Below are positions 45,641-58,990 of a stretch of 64,000 bases of DNA, piece after piece. Every line of letters begins with the position of its first letter. Position 1 is the first letter of the stretch. Made by a program: the position numbers and the translations under genes. The notes under the pieces are model-generated. The model searched no databases. It was not told where the DNA came from and worked only from the letters and a program-made list of their open reading frames with translations. Origin of the DNA: Sialis fuliginosa (Eukaryota; Arthropoda; Insecta; Megaloptera; Sialidae); NCBI GenBank assembly GCA_961205875.1, contig OY540817.1, forward strand, positions 3,693,001-3,757,000, given 5' to 3'.

Positions 45641-46145
45641 TACTCTCAGTAATACGTATAAGAAAGTCCCATGGTACCTATGGCAAATACACACACTGTT
45701 CAATCTCTGTAATACGTATAAGAAAGTCCCATGACACTCATGGCAGATATTTCTCCTCTATTATGAACCATTTGAATTATAATACATTTTTTTCTTTCAA
45801 AAATTCGTTTTTACGAAAAAATGAATAGAACATAAATTATAGATATTGATATTACCTACAATTTTTAACTTGACCATTTTTCTCTATTTTGCACTGTTTC
45901 AGAGTAATTCGAAAAATTCAAAAATCGACGTATGTAAACATCCGTATCCGGTTGAAGGTTCGTTTTCAAAAATAAGACGTTTTCTTCCCAGACAAAAATT
46001 AATCATAAATATAAAATTTCATCCTTCTGCGATTTGTCGTATTTGAGTTACAGCGCTTACAGACAGACACACAGACATCATGGCGAAAATAGAATGGATT
46101 CAGGGAAGGTTAAAATGGAAAAAAAATTTCGAAAAAAATCGGCTT
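45640..46145 (-). repeat. GTCTGTCTG-type repeat, inverted copy
   Basis: It matches 35040-35530 in inverse, including ATACGTATAAGAAAGTCCCATG (twice here), ACATCCGTATCCGGTTGAA and TTACAGCGCTTACAGACAGA. A related block with CTGTCTGTCTGTCTGTCTG is at 48330-48560. Confidence 0.75.
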
Positions 46146-46161
46146 AGCAATATATTACTTA

Positions 46162-47727
46162 TACAGGGTAGTTCAATAGTGCGTCCGGCTTTCGTAGCGC
46201 ACTTCCCGTAGGAGATAGAAAAAAAAGTTTGGTACATAATATTATTGGTTTGAAAAGATCAACGTCGTAAAATTATTTTCAACAATACAGGCTGTCCCAT
46301 TTTTGCGCTATAACAAAAACAAAGATTTTTTTAAATGGAATACCCTGTAACGTTTTATGTCTTCCGATGTCATTTTTTAACCTCTACATTAACGTCTGTT
46401 CATTTTTTAATTTAGTGACAGTGTTGCCAAATTAGAATTTTTTTTCCGAAAAATAATCCATATTCAGGCTCAACTATAAAAAATCGTAGCGACCTAATTT
46501 TTTTTGAAGTGACGAATTTTTTTAGCAACAATGTTAGCCTAGATAAAGAGTAACATTTTGATAATAAACAATTTTAATTTAGTTCTACAGGGTGTTAATA
46601 AAAAAATGTCAAAGTTTGCAATCTTCAAAATGATAAAACTCATTTTTTTCAAATGTGACTACCCTTTTTTTATTTCACTATTCGATGGTTTTTTTTCTCC
46701 TTTTCAATTTGTATAAGGGATATCTTATGTCTAAACCCCATACTTTCTGAGATATTCAATAATTTTCACAAAAGTAACCATTTCACCACGTTTTTATGCA
46801 CCGAAGTAGGCTGTGATGATGCAAAAGAAATGCCAAAATGTAAGTACTTAAGTATCAATGTAACATTTAATTAAAATTTATAATTAAAACGGATAATATT
46901 TATGTAATTAAATTATTTATTTTATTCAAAAAACTATGATAAGTAACAAAATTGAAAATACACATAAAATATAACAGTACAATAAATGTTCGAAATGTCT
47001 TCCATTTTCATCCAGGCACAAATCAATTCACCGGCATTTGTTTTGTAATTATTTCGCATTTATTTTGCATTTGTTTGGCCTACTTCGGTGCATAAAAACG
47101 TGGTGAAATGGTTACTTTTGTGAAAATTATTGAATATCTCAGAAAGTATGGGGTTTAGACATAAGATATCCCCTATACAAATTGAAAAGAAGAAAAAAAC
47201 CCATCGAATAGTGAAATAAAAAAAGGGTAGTCACATTTGAAAAAAATGAGTTTTATCATTTTGAAGATTGCAAACTTTGACATTTTTTTATTAACACCCT
47301 GTAGAACTAAATTAAAATTGTTTATTATCAAAATGTTACTCTTTATCTAGGCTAACATTGTTGCTAAAAAAATTCGTCACTTCAAAAAAAATTAGGTCGC
47401 TACGATTTTTTATAGTTGAGCCTGAATATGGATTATTTTTCGGAAAAAAAATTCTAATTTGGCAACACTGTCACTAAATTTAAAAATGAACAGACGTTAA
47501 TGTAGAGGTTAAGAAACGACATCGGAAGACATAAAACGTTACAGGGTATTCCATTTAAAAAAATCTTTGTTTTTGTTATAGCGCAAAAATGGGACACCCT
47601 GTATTGTTGAAAATAATTTTACGACGTTGATCTTTTCAAACCAATAATATTATGTACCAAACTTTTTTTTCTATCTCCTACGGGAAGTGCGCTACGAAAG
47701 CCGGACGCACTATTGAACTACCCTGTA
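46162..47727. mobile_element. Near-perfect palindromic element, two 650-bp arms
   Basis: The left arm 46162-46811 and right arm 47078-47727 have the same length and differ at only a few positions by eye. Ends are TACAGGGTAGTTCAATAGTG and its inverse. Each arm contains internal ACAGG.TG motifs (ACAGGCTGTCCCA or ACAGGGTGTCCCA, and CAGGGTGTTAATAAAAAAA). The loop is about 266 bp of AT-rich sequence. No coding potential was seen. Confidence 0.93.
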
Positions 47728-47754
47728 TATTATGTATATTTCATATACATGGAT

Positions 47755-49609
47755 ATAGTACGTCTGGTTCGTGGCAAATAAAGCCAAAACGCTGCACTTT
47801 TTGATTGGGGTATGCCACTTTCGGTGGTCATATATAAGGTCAAATGAAACATTTTCAGATAGGGAGCCACTTTAAAATCCGTGTAGAACACCATTATATC
47901 GGCTATTAAAGATGGCCCTCACGGTTTTTATTAAATTGGCTGTATCTCAGCTCCTAATCATCTGATTTCAATTTTCTTTTGTTTATTTTAAAGTTCTTAT
48001 TAAAAAAAATAGTTTTTATCATTATTCATTTTTCTCTAAATCTTAAGGGTTCCCCACAATTTTCCGAAATCTGAAGATTTCATTTTTCTTACAAACTTAA
48101 TTGTTATATAACTTTTTTATTGTGCCCAATATCATTTCTTTACCTCATATAAAAAAGAAAGACATTTTTGTCTGCGTTCCATTGATAACAAGATAATACT
48201 GTTTTAATTAACAACTTCTTTGGAAATACCGTATTAAACTAAGAAAAATAGATTATTTTTGGATCATTCCATGTCAAGTTTACCTGTATTGGTTTCTCAG
48301 GTTCGAGATTTTGATGGAAATGTCCATTTATACCTTCCCTGAATCAATTCTGACTATTTTTATCACCATGTCTGTCTGTCTGTCTGTCTGTCTGTGTGTG
48401 TATCTGTTTGTCTGTAAACGTTGTAACTCAAAAATGACAGTACATAGAGGGGTAAAATTTTATATTTAGGATTAATTTGTTTTAAGAAAGAAAACATGAT
48501 TTTTTTAAAACCGGAAACGGATGTTTACTGTAATTTTTATAATTATTCGAATTGTTTCTGAAATGGTACGTGTTGGAAGAAAATGTTTAAAGAAAAATTT
48601 GTTTAGAATATTATTATTTATAATTTATGTTATGTTATTTCTCCCAAAAAAAGTTTTTGAGGTTATAATCGTTTTTTTCAATTATATTTGAAATGGTTCA
48701 AAGCAGAAATAAATCATTGAAATAAAAGTTGTAGAGTTTGTTATTTTCTATAGTTTATGTTCCATTAATTTTTTTGTATCTCTTACCAATTAAAAAAAAA
48801 AATCTTTTTAATTATATTTTTAATTTTTTTTCATTTTATTTGAACAAGTTCATGACAGAATGAAATGTTCATGACAAAAAATGTAGAGAACGTTATTATC
48901 TATAGTTTATGTTCTATTAATTTTTTTATATCTGTCATCAGTAAGCCAAAATTATTTGTTTTAAAATAGTAGATACACGTACATTTTTTTATTGTATAAG
49001 AAAGTTCAGTGACATCCATGACAGATTTTTCAATTTTTTAACTATGCCATATGAGAAAATTGATCCCAACATAAAATTTCATATGATAAAAGGTAAACTT
49101 GACATGGAATGATCCAAAAATAGTCTATTTTTATTGTTTAACACGCTTATTCCAAAGAAGTTGTTAATTAAAACAGTATTATCTTGTTATCAATGGAAAG
49201 CAGAATAAAATGTCTTTCTTTTTTATTTGAAGTAGAAAAATGATATTGGGCACAATAAAAAAGTTATATATAAATTAAGTTCGTAAGAAAAGTAAAATTT
49301 TCAGATTTTCAAAAATTGTGGGGAACCCTTAAGATTTAGAGAAAAATGTATAATGACAAAAAATAATCTTATCAATAAGAACTTTAAAATAAACAAAAGA
49401 AAATTGAAATCAGATGACTAGGAGCTGAGATACAGCCAATTTAATAAAAACGGTGGGGGCCATTTTTAATAGCCGATATAATGGTGTTCTACACGGATTT
49501 TAAAGTGGCTCCCTATCTAAAAATTATTCTTTTAACCTTATCTATGGGCACAGAAAGTGTCATACCCCAATCAAAAAGTGCAGGGTTTTTTTACGTACCA
49601 GACGTACTA
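47755..49609. mobile_element. Foldback element with about 520-bp arms
   Basis: The left arm (47755-48284) begins TAGTACGTCTGGTTCGTGGC. The right arm (49091-49609) ends TACGTACCAGACGTACTA. The arms share CACTTTTTGATTGGGGTATG, ATTTTAAAGTGGCTCCCTAT and GGATCATTCCATGTCAAGTT. The central part includes the CTGTCTGTCTG block at 48360-48420. It begins 28 bp after the previous palindrome. Confidence 0.85.
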
Positions 49610-49712
49610 ATATAAGAAAGTAAAAAAAAGGACGATTCTTTTTTAAAATACTGCCTCGAGTCGATTCGTTCACCGAAAAGAATCCTTCATGAATTACACA
49701 TCTCTAATGTTA

Positions 49713-50440
49713 GCCCAATCAAATTGTATATTTGTTCTGCATTGTTCTACAGAGTCATTTTTTTTATTTTAAATTGTTGGGGTGTGTGTTCTAAGTATTA
49801 CATTAAGTTGGCGCGGTCTATAACCTTGAGCGTTGTCCGCTATAAGCGCGAAAACTTTGAACGTAATTATCTCGTAAATCGTTCATCCTACGATAAAATT
49901 TATTACTACCTTTTTTGTTCAACAGACTTGAATCTACAAATTTGTTCACAGGTCTACCTGTCATCATCAATTGGTAACGAGATATAATGCAAGGAAGTTA
50001 ACAAAAAACGATTTTTTGCATTAATTTCGTAAAGAAGCGATTATATTGAAAAAACTTAAATAGCAATCTTTTAGAACTATCAATTTTCAATATTTTTTTC
50101 TCACAACCATCATTTCAGAAAACCCATAGTTTGCCAGTTATAGCCCGCGGAACATTGCAAAAAAACATTTTTTTGTTATATTTCAAAAACCATAATTCAA
50201 ACTTCAAAATGTGTAATGACAAATGTGTAGATAAAAAAATGCTTTATATTTTTTGTTATTAAAAAAATAATTTCAAACAAAAAAATTTTTTTTTTCCAAC
50301 AAAACAAGTATAGAATTTTGTTATCTACATACTCAGAACACCCCCCCCCCCCCCCCAACAATTTAAAATAAAATAAATGACTCTGTAGAACAATGTCTTA
50401 CGAACTACTTTATTTTGATAATTTGATTGGATTATGTATA
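49713..50440. repeat. Repeat copy 2 (AGTTGGCGCGGTCTAT family)
   Basis: GCCCAATCAAATTGTATATT with TGTTCTACAG.GTCATTT at the left is matched by an inverse form at about 50380-50440, so this is a TIR element. It contains the same body as 31040-31575. A long C-run lies at about 50341-50356. Confidence 0.7.
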
Positions 50441-50893
50441 TGTATATACTCGTACTTTGAGTAAATGTAATTAAAAAAAAGTAAACATTCAAAAATATAT
50501 TTCAAAACATGACATAACCAAGTGCTACTTCGATATTTGCACGAACTTTTGTATAAATCGATTTTGGAGAGCTACTTGTAGCTCGTGGCCTACTACGACG
50601 TCTTATCGAATATCAACAGGGAGGTGGGGGTGGGGGGGGGGGGGGAGAACTATAATTGTAATTTACGGATCACATATTTTATTGAAAATTTAGTTAAGGT
50701 TGAATTTTGTGGTTTTCTATCAATGACTATTAATATGGTAATTTATATGATCAAATATGGTTGTTTTCAGTTAGATGGGGAGCTGTGCGGGGGGGGGGGG
50801 GGGGTAGATGAGGAGATTAACGATCAAATAATGTATGTTAAGAGTTTAATTTGAATAAAATAAGATTATTCTTATAAATGATCTATAGATATT
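50441..50893. other. AT-rich sequence with two G-runs, no gene
   Basis: G-runs at about 50625-50645 and 50790-50803 each follow GAGG- or GGAG-type sequence. An apparent 89-residue frame spans both but contains poly-Gly and has no recognisable domain. Confidence 0.4.
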
Positions 50894-51714
50894 ATACAGA
50901 GTGGGGCATTTCAAGTGTATAGATTTTTATCGCATATTTGAAAATAATGTTTGGTTGTTGTGTGAGGGTATAATCAAATTGTAATATTTATTTGTTATTT
51001 TAACGTGGCTTTTAAGGTTATATGAAAGTCAACATCATTTTTAAATAGGAACCTATAGTTTTTATTTACTTATTTTATTTTATTAATTTTTTATAGAAAC
51101 TTTTTTTTGAACAACCTAAGCTTTCCAATATATCTAACAAAATAATTCAAGGTTTTGGGTTTTCAGAAACTATAAACTTTAGAAAAAAGTACAAGACACA
51201 AAAAATGTATGTTTTTATTAATATTAAGTGTAAATTTAAAAATTTTAAAACTTTTTCTATTTATATTTTATTGAATAAACAAAACAACACAAAAAACGAA
51301 TTGTTAAAAAAATCTAGAATAATTCTCCAAGTTTTATTAGACCAAAATAAACATTTTTTGTATCTTATACGTTTTCTCTAAAGTTAAAGATTTCTGAGTA
51401 AAAAATTCTTGAATGTTAAAACTCGAAATTATTTTGTTAAGTTAGGTATTGTTCAAAAAAAGTTTGTTATGAAAAATTCGTGTTTTTCACGTAGAATAAG
51501 ATTAGGTACTAAATAAAAACTATAGGTTCTTATTTAAAACAAATGATGTTGACCTTCAAATAACCTTGAAGGCCATTTTAAAATAACAAATAAATATTAC
51601 ATTCGATTACCCCCTCACAATCAAACCTATTTTGGTCTAAACACAATTTTCAAATATGGTACTGACAATGAGATAAAAATCTGTAACACTTTAAATACCC
51701 TGTATTATACAATA
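50894..51714. mobile_element. Foldback element, diverged copy of 21203-22012
   Basis: The ends TACAGAGTGGGGCATTTCAAG and ACTTTAAATACCCTGTA match those of 21203-22012 with substitutions. The arms share TAAATAGGAACCTATAGTTT. Greater divergence between arms suggests an older insertion. Confidence 0.75.
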
Positions 51715-52589
51715 TAACTATTATACAAAATAAAACAAAACATTTTCGTAAATAATTTGAACTTGATATCGAATTTAAAATTCACAAGTGTATAAAGGCT
51801 TACTGAAAAGTATAGCAGTGGTATACGCTCAATTTACAATATATATTTTAAAATTCAGCCAAATACCCATTTTTTTAAATATACTTGTACGATTTTATAA
51901 AAGCACCTTGTGATGGTTGTCTTCTCACAATCGCAAAATGTTTGTTGAATTTTCAGCACGGAGCGAATAATTAATTCAAAAATAACAACCACGAAAGCTT
52001 AAAATAAAGCTGTTTACTTTCCTCCACTTTCAGAAAATTAACACCTCTTAATTTTCCTTTTAACTATATACATAATACATATATATTTAGTGAGTGTTGT
52101 GCGCATTTGTTTATACGATCACACGTCTACTGGCTAAACTTGAAGCACTCCCTTGTTGAGGAAGAACTTCCGGAACCGTAATATATTCAGTATTGGAAAA
52201 CAATAAATCAACCTTTTATCGGCACAAAGCCATTTTCGTTTCTAGAAAACATTGATCACACAAAAATAAACCGATTTTAAAATACTCAATATTTGATTAG
52301 TTCTATTCATTTCTAATATATAGCCTAGATCAAATTTTAAAAATCTGTTTGTCAATTTGCCATTATTTATCAATGTATCAAGGGGTTACATAACTCCAGA
52401 ATTAAAAAAAAAAAGTTTTTTTATTGTTATTTATACTTTTATGAACATTAAAACATTTTTTTATCGAAAATGGCTATTAATAACGAAAATATAACCTACC
52501 TAACAAAATCGAAACAGAACAAAAAGTAAAAATAATTTTGTAATCATTCCCTCTGCCCTGCGTCTAGTTGGCACGCTCCCTCTTTGCCG
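51715..52589. other. No gene recognised
   Basis: AT-rich sequence without inverted ends or gene-like frames that I could support. A short GC-rich tandem (CACGCTCCCTCTTTGCCG) begins near 52570. Confidence 0.35.
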
Positions 52590-53115
52590 CACGCTCCCTC
52601 TTTGCCGCACGCCGCGGCACGGGTCGCCATCGCGCGAATAATATGTCCCCGTATGTATATATCGATATTTATTAAACTGTACGACCAAAATGGATGCTGT
52701 AAAGGGCAAATTATATCTACATTAAGTACTCATGACGATAAAATAATTTATTTCGATAAGGATTAATGTTTTGTGGGTCATAAGTCCTCGTAAACAAAAC
52801 CCAAATATTATAAAAATTTGTTTTTGTATTGAACGGTTTAGGCAGCGTATTGCAAAACAGTGCGCTGACGGCAAATTTTTTTCCGACTTGATTTACTATT
52901 ATCGTCACTGCTTAGTTGTTATGTTACCTAACGTAACAAAATATAGCCTATAACCTAAATCAGATAAGTGGTTCTCGAGTGATAAGCGCACTAACCGACA
53001 GACAGACATACAGAGAGACGTTCAGCTTTGTATATATACCTAGATACCTTAGATACCTAGCTGGAAGCTAATTTGCTTTTGCACTCAAGTAAATTCTTTA
53101 TAATACCGGGCATAA
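52590..53115. repeat. Inverted copy of the 15073-15960 composite repeat
   Basis: It contains, inverted, TTTCGATAAGGATTAATGTT, GATTTACTATTATCGTCACTGC and TAATACCGGGCATA, in the order expected for an uninterrupted copy. It lacks the MITEs found at 15199 and 15538. Confidence 0.65.
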
Positions 53116-53549
53116 AAGTTAATGAAATCTTTATACACATTTTTAAAATTTATGAAGATCATATTATCTTATTTAAATTAATAATATCTTTATATCGACT
53201 CCTATAAAATATTACTCTGCAAATTTTGTATTACAATAATGTGTAAAATTTGGTTAATAAAAGTGAAGATAGAGATATAACCCAAACGCCACTATATCTA
53301 TGAAAAATATAATATTTCAAGAATGCTAAGAATGAAATCTACATACTTCTAAAATTTTACGCAGAATATATTTCTTTTTTTCATTAGCATATTTTTCTAC
53401 AGCTTTCAAAAAGGTGTAGGGTAAATATGACCACCCATATACATTACTGAATCAGCTCTCTTATAATTTAAATTTATTACTTTGTGAAGTTTCGTTTTTC
53501 CTTCAGTTACATCACAAATTATTAAATTAAAATGAAACCTTTTAAGATA

Positions 53550-54196
53550 TACAGGGTGTCCCAAGACTGTGTCATAGTTCAATATTTCATTTATTATAAC
53601 AAATGGAAGAAAACTTTAAATACAAAGGTTGTCAGGTTACACAAGCCGCATATTTTAAAAATAGTTAATATAGGGTGTACTATAAGTGCGTTACAAATCA
53701 AAGTTATGTGTTTTTAAATACAATGTATATATTTTTGATTGATAATATCTTTAAGCATTTATTTTTTTTAATATTTTGATATACCTAAGCATGTGTGGGA
53801 TTATACTGAGCGGTTTAGAAATATCGCAATAATAGAGCATATACCAAAACTATGTTTAGCAGAAAACAATTTTTTTTTGTTGTAATTAGAAAATAACAAG
53901 GTGTTGAAAATATGTCAATTTTCTTATAAAAATGGTCATAATTTCTAAACCGCTCAGTATAATCCCACACATACTTATATCAAAATATCCAAAAAAATAA
54001 ATGCTATAAGATTATTATCAATCAAAAATATATACATAACTTTGATTTGTAACGCACTTATGGGACACCTATATAAATGTAAATATTTTTAAAATATGCG
54101 GCTTGTCTAACCTGACAACCTTTGTATTTAAAGTTTTCTTCCATTTGTTATAATTAATGAAATATTGAACTTTGACACAGTCTTGGGACACCTGTA
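53550..54196. mobile_element. Foldback element (TACAGGGTGTCCCAAGACT)
   Basis: Arms of about 320 bp share TACAGGGTGTCCCAAGACTG, AACAAATGGAAGAAAACTTT and CCTGACAACCTTTGTATTT in inverse. The arms nearly meet at an AT-rich centre near 53880. Confidence 0.85.
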
Positions 54197-55563
54197 AGTT
54201 AAAAATAGTAATCAATAGTATCAAATGTGATTAGTTTTTGTATTAACTAATACAGCTATAATGTTAATTCGTGGTATACTCGTCACATCAGACATCAGTA
54301 AACAAACTGAAACGAACCAATAGCAATTGAGTATTTTGACGAGTAGCATGTCTTTCTGATGTCATATCGCTCTGACAGATGTGCCAGGTTAAAATTACTT
54401 GATTGTATACACTGCTTGTCACAATTAGTGGGACACTTTTTCAATGTAACACAGTTTTGGTAAAAATTGTCATATTAATATGAAAATTCATAAAAATCAT
54501 TAGTGTGGTGTTGTTTCAAAGCCCAAAGAGTAAAAACTTTGTGCGTGCATCGATAGCGGTTGTACAACCCTTGGAGGGGTGAAAAATGGAAAGTGACAAT
54601 TTCAAGTATTGAAAAAAAAGTTTAAAAATTGTTTATTTCAAGATAATGATAAAATTCACATTAATTTTTATACGTAGAACTTATTTGAACCCTAAAGGTA
54701 CAAATTATTTTTTTAAATCAATATTCAATTCTATTTACCACCTGTTATCATCCCCTACATTTAGGTTATTAGAAATATAGGAAAATATGAAAGAAATTTT
54801 AAAAATCTTCAAGGGTTGATAGAAATAATCACAATAAATATAAATTTACAATTTCAATAAAATCCAGTAATTTTCAACCACTTTTCTACCCTTTAATATT
54901 CAACCCCCTGTGTATTATAATTAATTCGAACAACGTAGGTAAAGATAAATTTTTGAAATTTACAAAATGGGTAGTAAACTGTATATACAACTGTACTGTA
55001 TGTTAAAAAACACAAATAAATTATAAGGGTAGGCACCAACCCTTAAATACTAAATCGCCCCAAATAGTAAGGTAGAATATTAAATTTAAGTGTGATTTTA
55101 TAAGAAATCAATTAATGCTCTTATTTGAAGATTTTTGTGAAAATTTTGTGCACCACAATTCACCCCTACGGATGTAGCTATCCTAAATTTAAAAAATATA
55201 CACTTTTTTTAAAACATCGTATCTAAAAATTCAGTGGAATTTTTTTGTCATCCTTTCGTAATATAAAAGACCGACATTTGATCTTCCTACACCGGTAAAA
55301 TTAAAACAATACACTATCAGGAACTACCCTTAAATTATTATTTATTAAAAATAAAATAAATTTTATTTCAATTAATATTGAAAATATAGGTATCTATGGA
55401 AATTAATGGACAATTTACGAGTTTTTCGTAAGTTTGTGTCAAATTAATTCAATCGTTTTGAGATGTTTCTGATAATGTATTGTTTTAATTTTACCGGTCA
55501 CGAAAGAACAAATGTCGGCCTTTTATATTAAGAAGGAGGTTCTCAATTCCGTTGTATTTTTTA
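54197..55563. other. Repeat-like sequence, no gene
   Basis: CTTGTCACAATTAGTGGGACA at about 54413 resembles a transposon end but no partner was found. Positions 55257-55540 form a loose inverted repeat (AAAAGACCGACATTTG and CAAATGTCGGCCTTTT). Confidence 0.4.
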
Positions 55564-55893
55564 CAGGGTTTCGAACGAAAACCGAAACAGAACCGAAATA
55601 AAAATATCGGTTTTTACGGTTCAGTACATGTTAAAATACGCGTGTTAACATGATTTTATTTCCCACTTCAATTGTCGTTCGGACTATCATACAAGTACCA
55701 TAAAATGTTATTATGGTAGAAAAATTATTTTAATACAAATAATTTTTTTTTAAATTAATTACTCGGAGCTGAACCGAAAACCGAAAAAACCGTTATTTTT
55801 TGCGGAACGAAAACCGGAACCGAATCGAAATATATTTTTTAACTCGAACCGGAACGAAAACCGAAACGAAAAAAATAACGGTTCGAAGCCCTG
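55564..55893. mobile_element. hAT MITE (CAGGGTTTCGAAC family), copy 3
   Basis: The ends CAGGGTTTCGAAC and GGTTCGAAGCCCTG are flanked by ATTTTTTA (55556-55563 and 55894-55901). The body matches 16204-16583 and 27197-27565. Length is 330 bp. Confidence 0.92.
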
Positions 55894-58250
55894 ATTTTTT
55901 ATGTATTTTATGTAGTACATCGAAAAACATTAAACACGTGTTTTTTTTTTGTTTTTTTTTTTTTACTAACAAGGCGTTTTAGTTTTAAGGTTAGAAAACG
56001 CATTCGAAAGTTTAACACCATTTAGTACAATGCTAACGTAACGCTACTCATGCACAGCTTTTACGACATTTCTCTACCATAATTTTATTATCTGCGTGTT
56101 TTTGAGATGTTAATTGTTAATGACGATATTGACATTAGTTTAACAAGATTTAGAATAGCAAATACAAAATGGTGGACAAAATCGCAGAAGTTTCAGAAAC
56201 TTTCTTTAACGCCACTTGCGAAGTGTATACAGTGTTTATACAGAAGTTTATACATGTTTACGATTTTGGTAGCAGTTATATAAATCTAGAGGTGGCGGAT
56301 GAAAAATTCAATATGACGCATCCAAATGGCGGAAACTGGGCAAATATCGGTGGAAAAATGTCTAACACTCTTCTTTCAAATGACGGAAACAATAAGCAAA
56401 TCACGAAATTTTAAGAAATTGAACCTTATGAAGACAGGATTATTAGATCTTTTTTTAAACATTCTAACCTTAAACCGCTATGTTAGCCAAAATAAAAAAC
56501 AAAACACGTTTTTAATGTTTTTCGATGTACTACATTCGGTGTACAAAGTTTCAAGAATATCGGCGAGTGGCACTTTAGTAGTGTTATATAGGTACTTGTC
56601 AGACAAATATGTACCGATTTTGTTGATTTTGAAGATACCTCACTCAAAAGAGAAAAATAAGAAGCCTTTTAAGAAATAATTTTTTTTAAAGAAAAAATAA
56701 AACTTATTTTAAAAAACTGTTAAATTGAATTATTATATACTTTTCAGTTGGTTTTTTTTTCTTAAATTTTTTTATTGTAATATTTTATTAGAATTTATTA
56801 TCAATACTGTCAAACACCCTAGTTTTCATAACAACGCAATGAAAGGATTGATAGCTATAAGATCACACTATAGAATTCTAAAGTACATCATCTTTACACT
56901 GATAAAATCTGAATATCCATACTTGAATCTTCTCACATAAAAACCGTTAATGACGTTATTTTGTTACTGCTGATATGAAAACGCACCTCCCTCGACAATG
57001 AAAGAAGAAATCTCATTATTTCGGCACGTGTATGCGAAGGAGGGGGGAGATTAATAAAAGAAACATAATGGTTTTTGAAACTTTATATTTTTTGTCCAAA
57101 ACGCGACAACACGTAATGAGTTCAACAAAACAACAGAGGGTATAATAAATATTTGTATATAGGATGAATGTGTTGGCCAGTGGTGGTTCTTAATGAGGTT
57201 TAATGAGAACATGTATTTGCTTGTTTTGTACAGAGTATATTATACAGAATGATTCAGCACTGTCGTGTCAAACTCGAACAGTATATTCAGAAAAATATTT
57301 TACTCAAAAAACATTATATGAACATGTTTCCAAAGATTTTACTCAAAATTAGTTTTTATTTAATATCTGGAGAATCCATTGTGCTAAAGTTATGATATTT
57401 GATACAGGGTTTAGTGTTATCGATTTCTCTTATTAAGCAATTATAATTTAGATCAGGGCTGTATGGGGTCAGTGGACCAATCGATTTTACTTCCATGTTC
57501 TGAAAGAAATGGAAGTATTGTAATACCATCGAAAAATCGTGTCCGATAAAATGACAAATTCTGATTGTACTAACTTCAAAACGTAAAGAAAAGTTAATTT
57601 CCGCATGGCGGCTGTGCGTGTGTCTGTGTGTCCGTGTGTCTGTGTGTCAGGATGTAGATTTTTTTTCGTTCACGATAACTATTGTAAAAATTTACCGATC
57701 TGAATTATTTTTGGGGAAAATGTTTGTCTCAGTGAGTACTCCAGACCTATTGATTTTGGTGTTAATCGGATTAGGGGTTTTGGAAATATTCGAAATTTTG
57801 TAACTTTTTTCGTCTAAAAAGTGAATATTGCGAGTATTATCTCACTAATTTTGATAAGATTTGGTACATGTGCAGTTCAATTGAATCTAAGGGACATTTA
57901 TTATTTGTACGTGCCTAAACAGCCATTAAAGAGGTGAAAAACACACTTAAAATTTGAATTTTAAATACTAATTAATACGTCATTAATTCATGTTGCCTTG
58001 GAAACAAATGCAACTAAATTCAGATTGTCAAATTAGTTGTTCTACGAATGTGTATTATGTTTTTGACATTGTATATTTATATACAAATGGCAATAACTGC
58101 TGTAAGTATATGTTTTTTATGTATTACGAAATTTATATTCATAGTAGTAGATTATATTAATAAAATATTTTTCAAAAAATGTATATTTAAAAATTATTTA
58201 AAAAGATAGAAAGAACATGGAAGTCATGTATGGTTCTCCATACCGATATT
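55894..58250. other. Mixed old repeats, no gene recognised
   Basis: A fragment at 56580-56660 resembles the repeat at the left edge of the window. Positions 56290-56400 contain AAATGGCGGAAACTGGGC-type motifs. Positions 57600-57650 have CTGTGTGTC tandem motifs. The frame at 56169-56414 has no domain and is not called a gene. Confidence 0.4.
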
Positions 58251-58254
58251 TTAT

Positions 58255-58990
58255 CTAGTTGCGTCCGTCTGTCCCCTGAATCCTTGTCACACACACTGAA
58301 CCGATATTAATGAAATTTGGTCGGATGGTTGGATCTGGTTTGAGGACGGTCCCATTTCAAAATCATCAAAATCGTGTGTAAGGGGGAGGGGTGACATTCC
58401 AAAATATTTATTTTTTCAAGATATCTCAAGAACGACACATTTTACGTGAAAATTTTATAGAATCTTTTTTGTAGAGCATTAAATTTTCTATAATATGGGT
58501 CTACAACGTTTGTTGTGAAATATTCCCTTACAAAGATTTATCTAAATTTATTTTAAAAATTCGTGTTTTGTTTTTCTAAATTGATATTTGCTTGGATATA
58601 TTAAATGTCATTTTGACGTTTTAAATGTCATTTTGGCGTTTTAAATGTCATTTTGGCGTTTTAAATGCCATTTTGACGTTTTAAATGTCATTTTGGCGTT
58701 CTAAATGTCATTTTGACGTTTTAAATGTCATTTTGACATTTGTATAAATTTAGATTTAGATTGAAATTGTCAAAAAATTAAAAATATATGAAAAAATATT
58801 CAGGTGCGTTTTAAGAAAAATTTCGAACTAATATTTTTTAGTAAAATTGTATAAAAATTAAATGGTTAATCAATTCCAGGCAATTTATATTAATACTATC
58901 GGTTTTTATTTAAACTGTTGAATAATTAACTACCTTTGGTGAATTTAGCACGAGGAAGCACTGTGCATTTACTTGGCAGATTTTTTATAC
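58255..58990 (-). repeat. Inverted copy of the 10050-10910 repeat block
   Basis: It shares GACGGTCCCATTTCAAAATC, AAGGGGGAGGGGTGAC and GAATTTAGCACGAGGAAGCA in inverse with the element at 9992-13242, but lacks the CGCGGTAAA-type terminus, so it is truncated. Confidence 0.75.
58601..58740. repeat. Seven tandem 20-bp units
   Basis: Seven consecutive exact-length units of TTAAATGTCATTTTGACGTT, with A/G change at position 16 and a few other substitutions. The same unit has about 3.5 copies at 10271 and two near 12130 and 34180. Confidence 0.95.

Noticed and set aside
56169-56414. 81-residue frame as a gene
   Set aside because: It contains GGCGGA..ATGGCGG repeat motifs also seen near 23040, has no recognisable domain and overlaps another frame.
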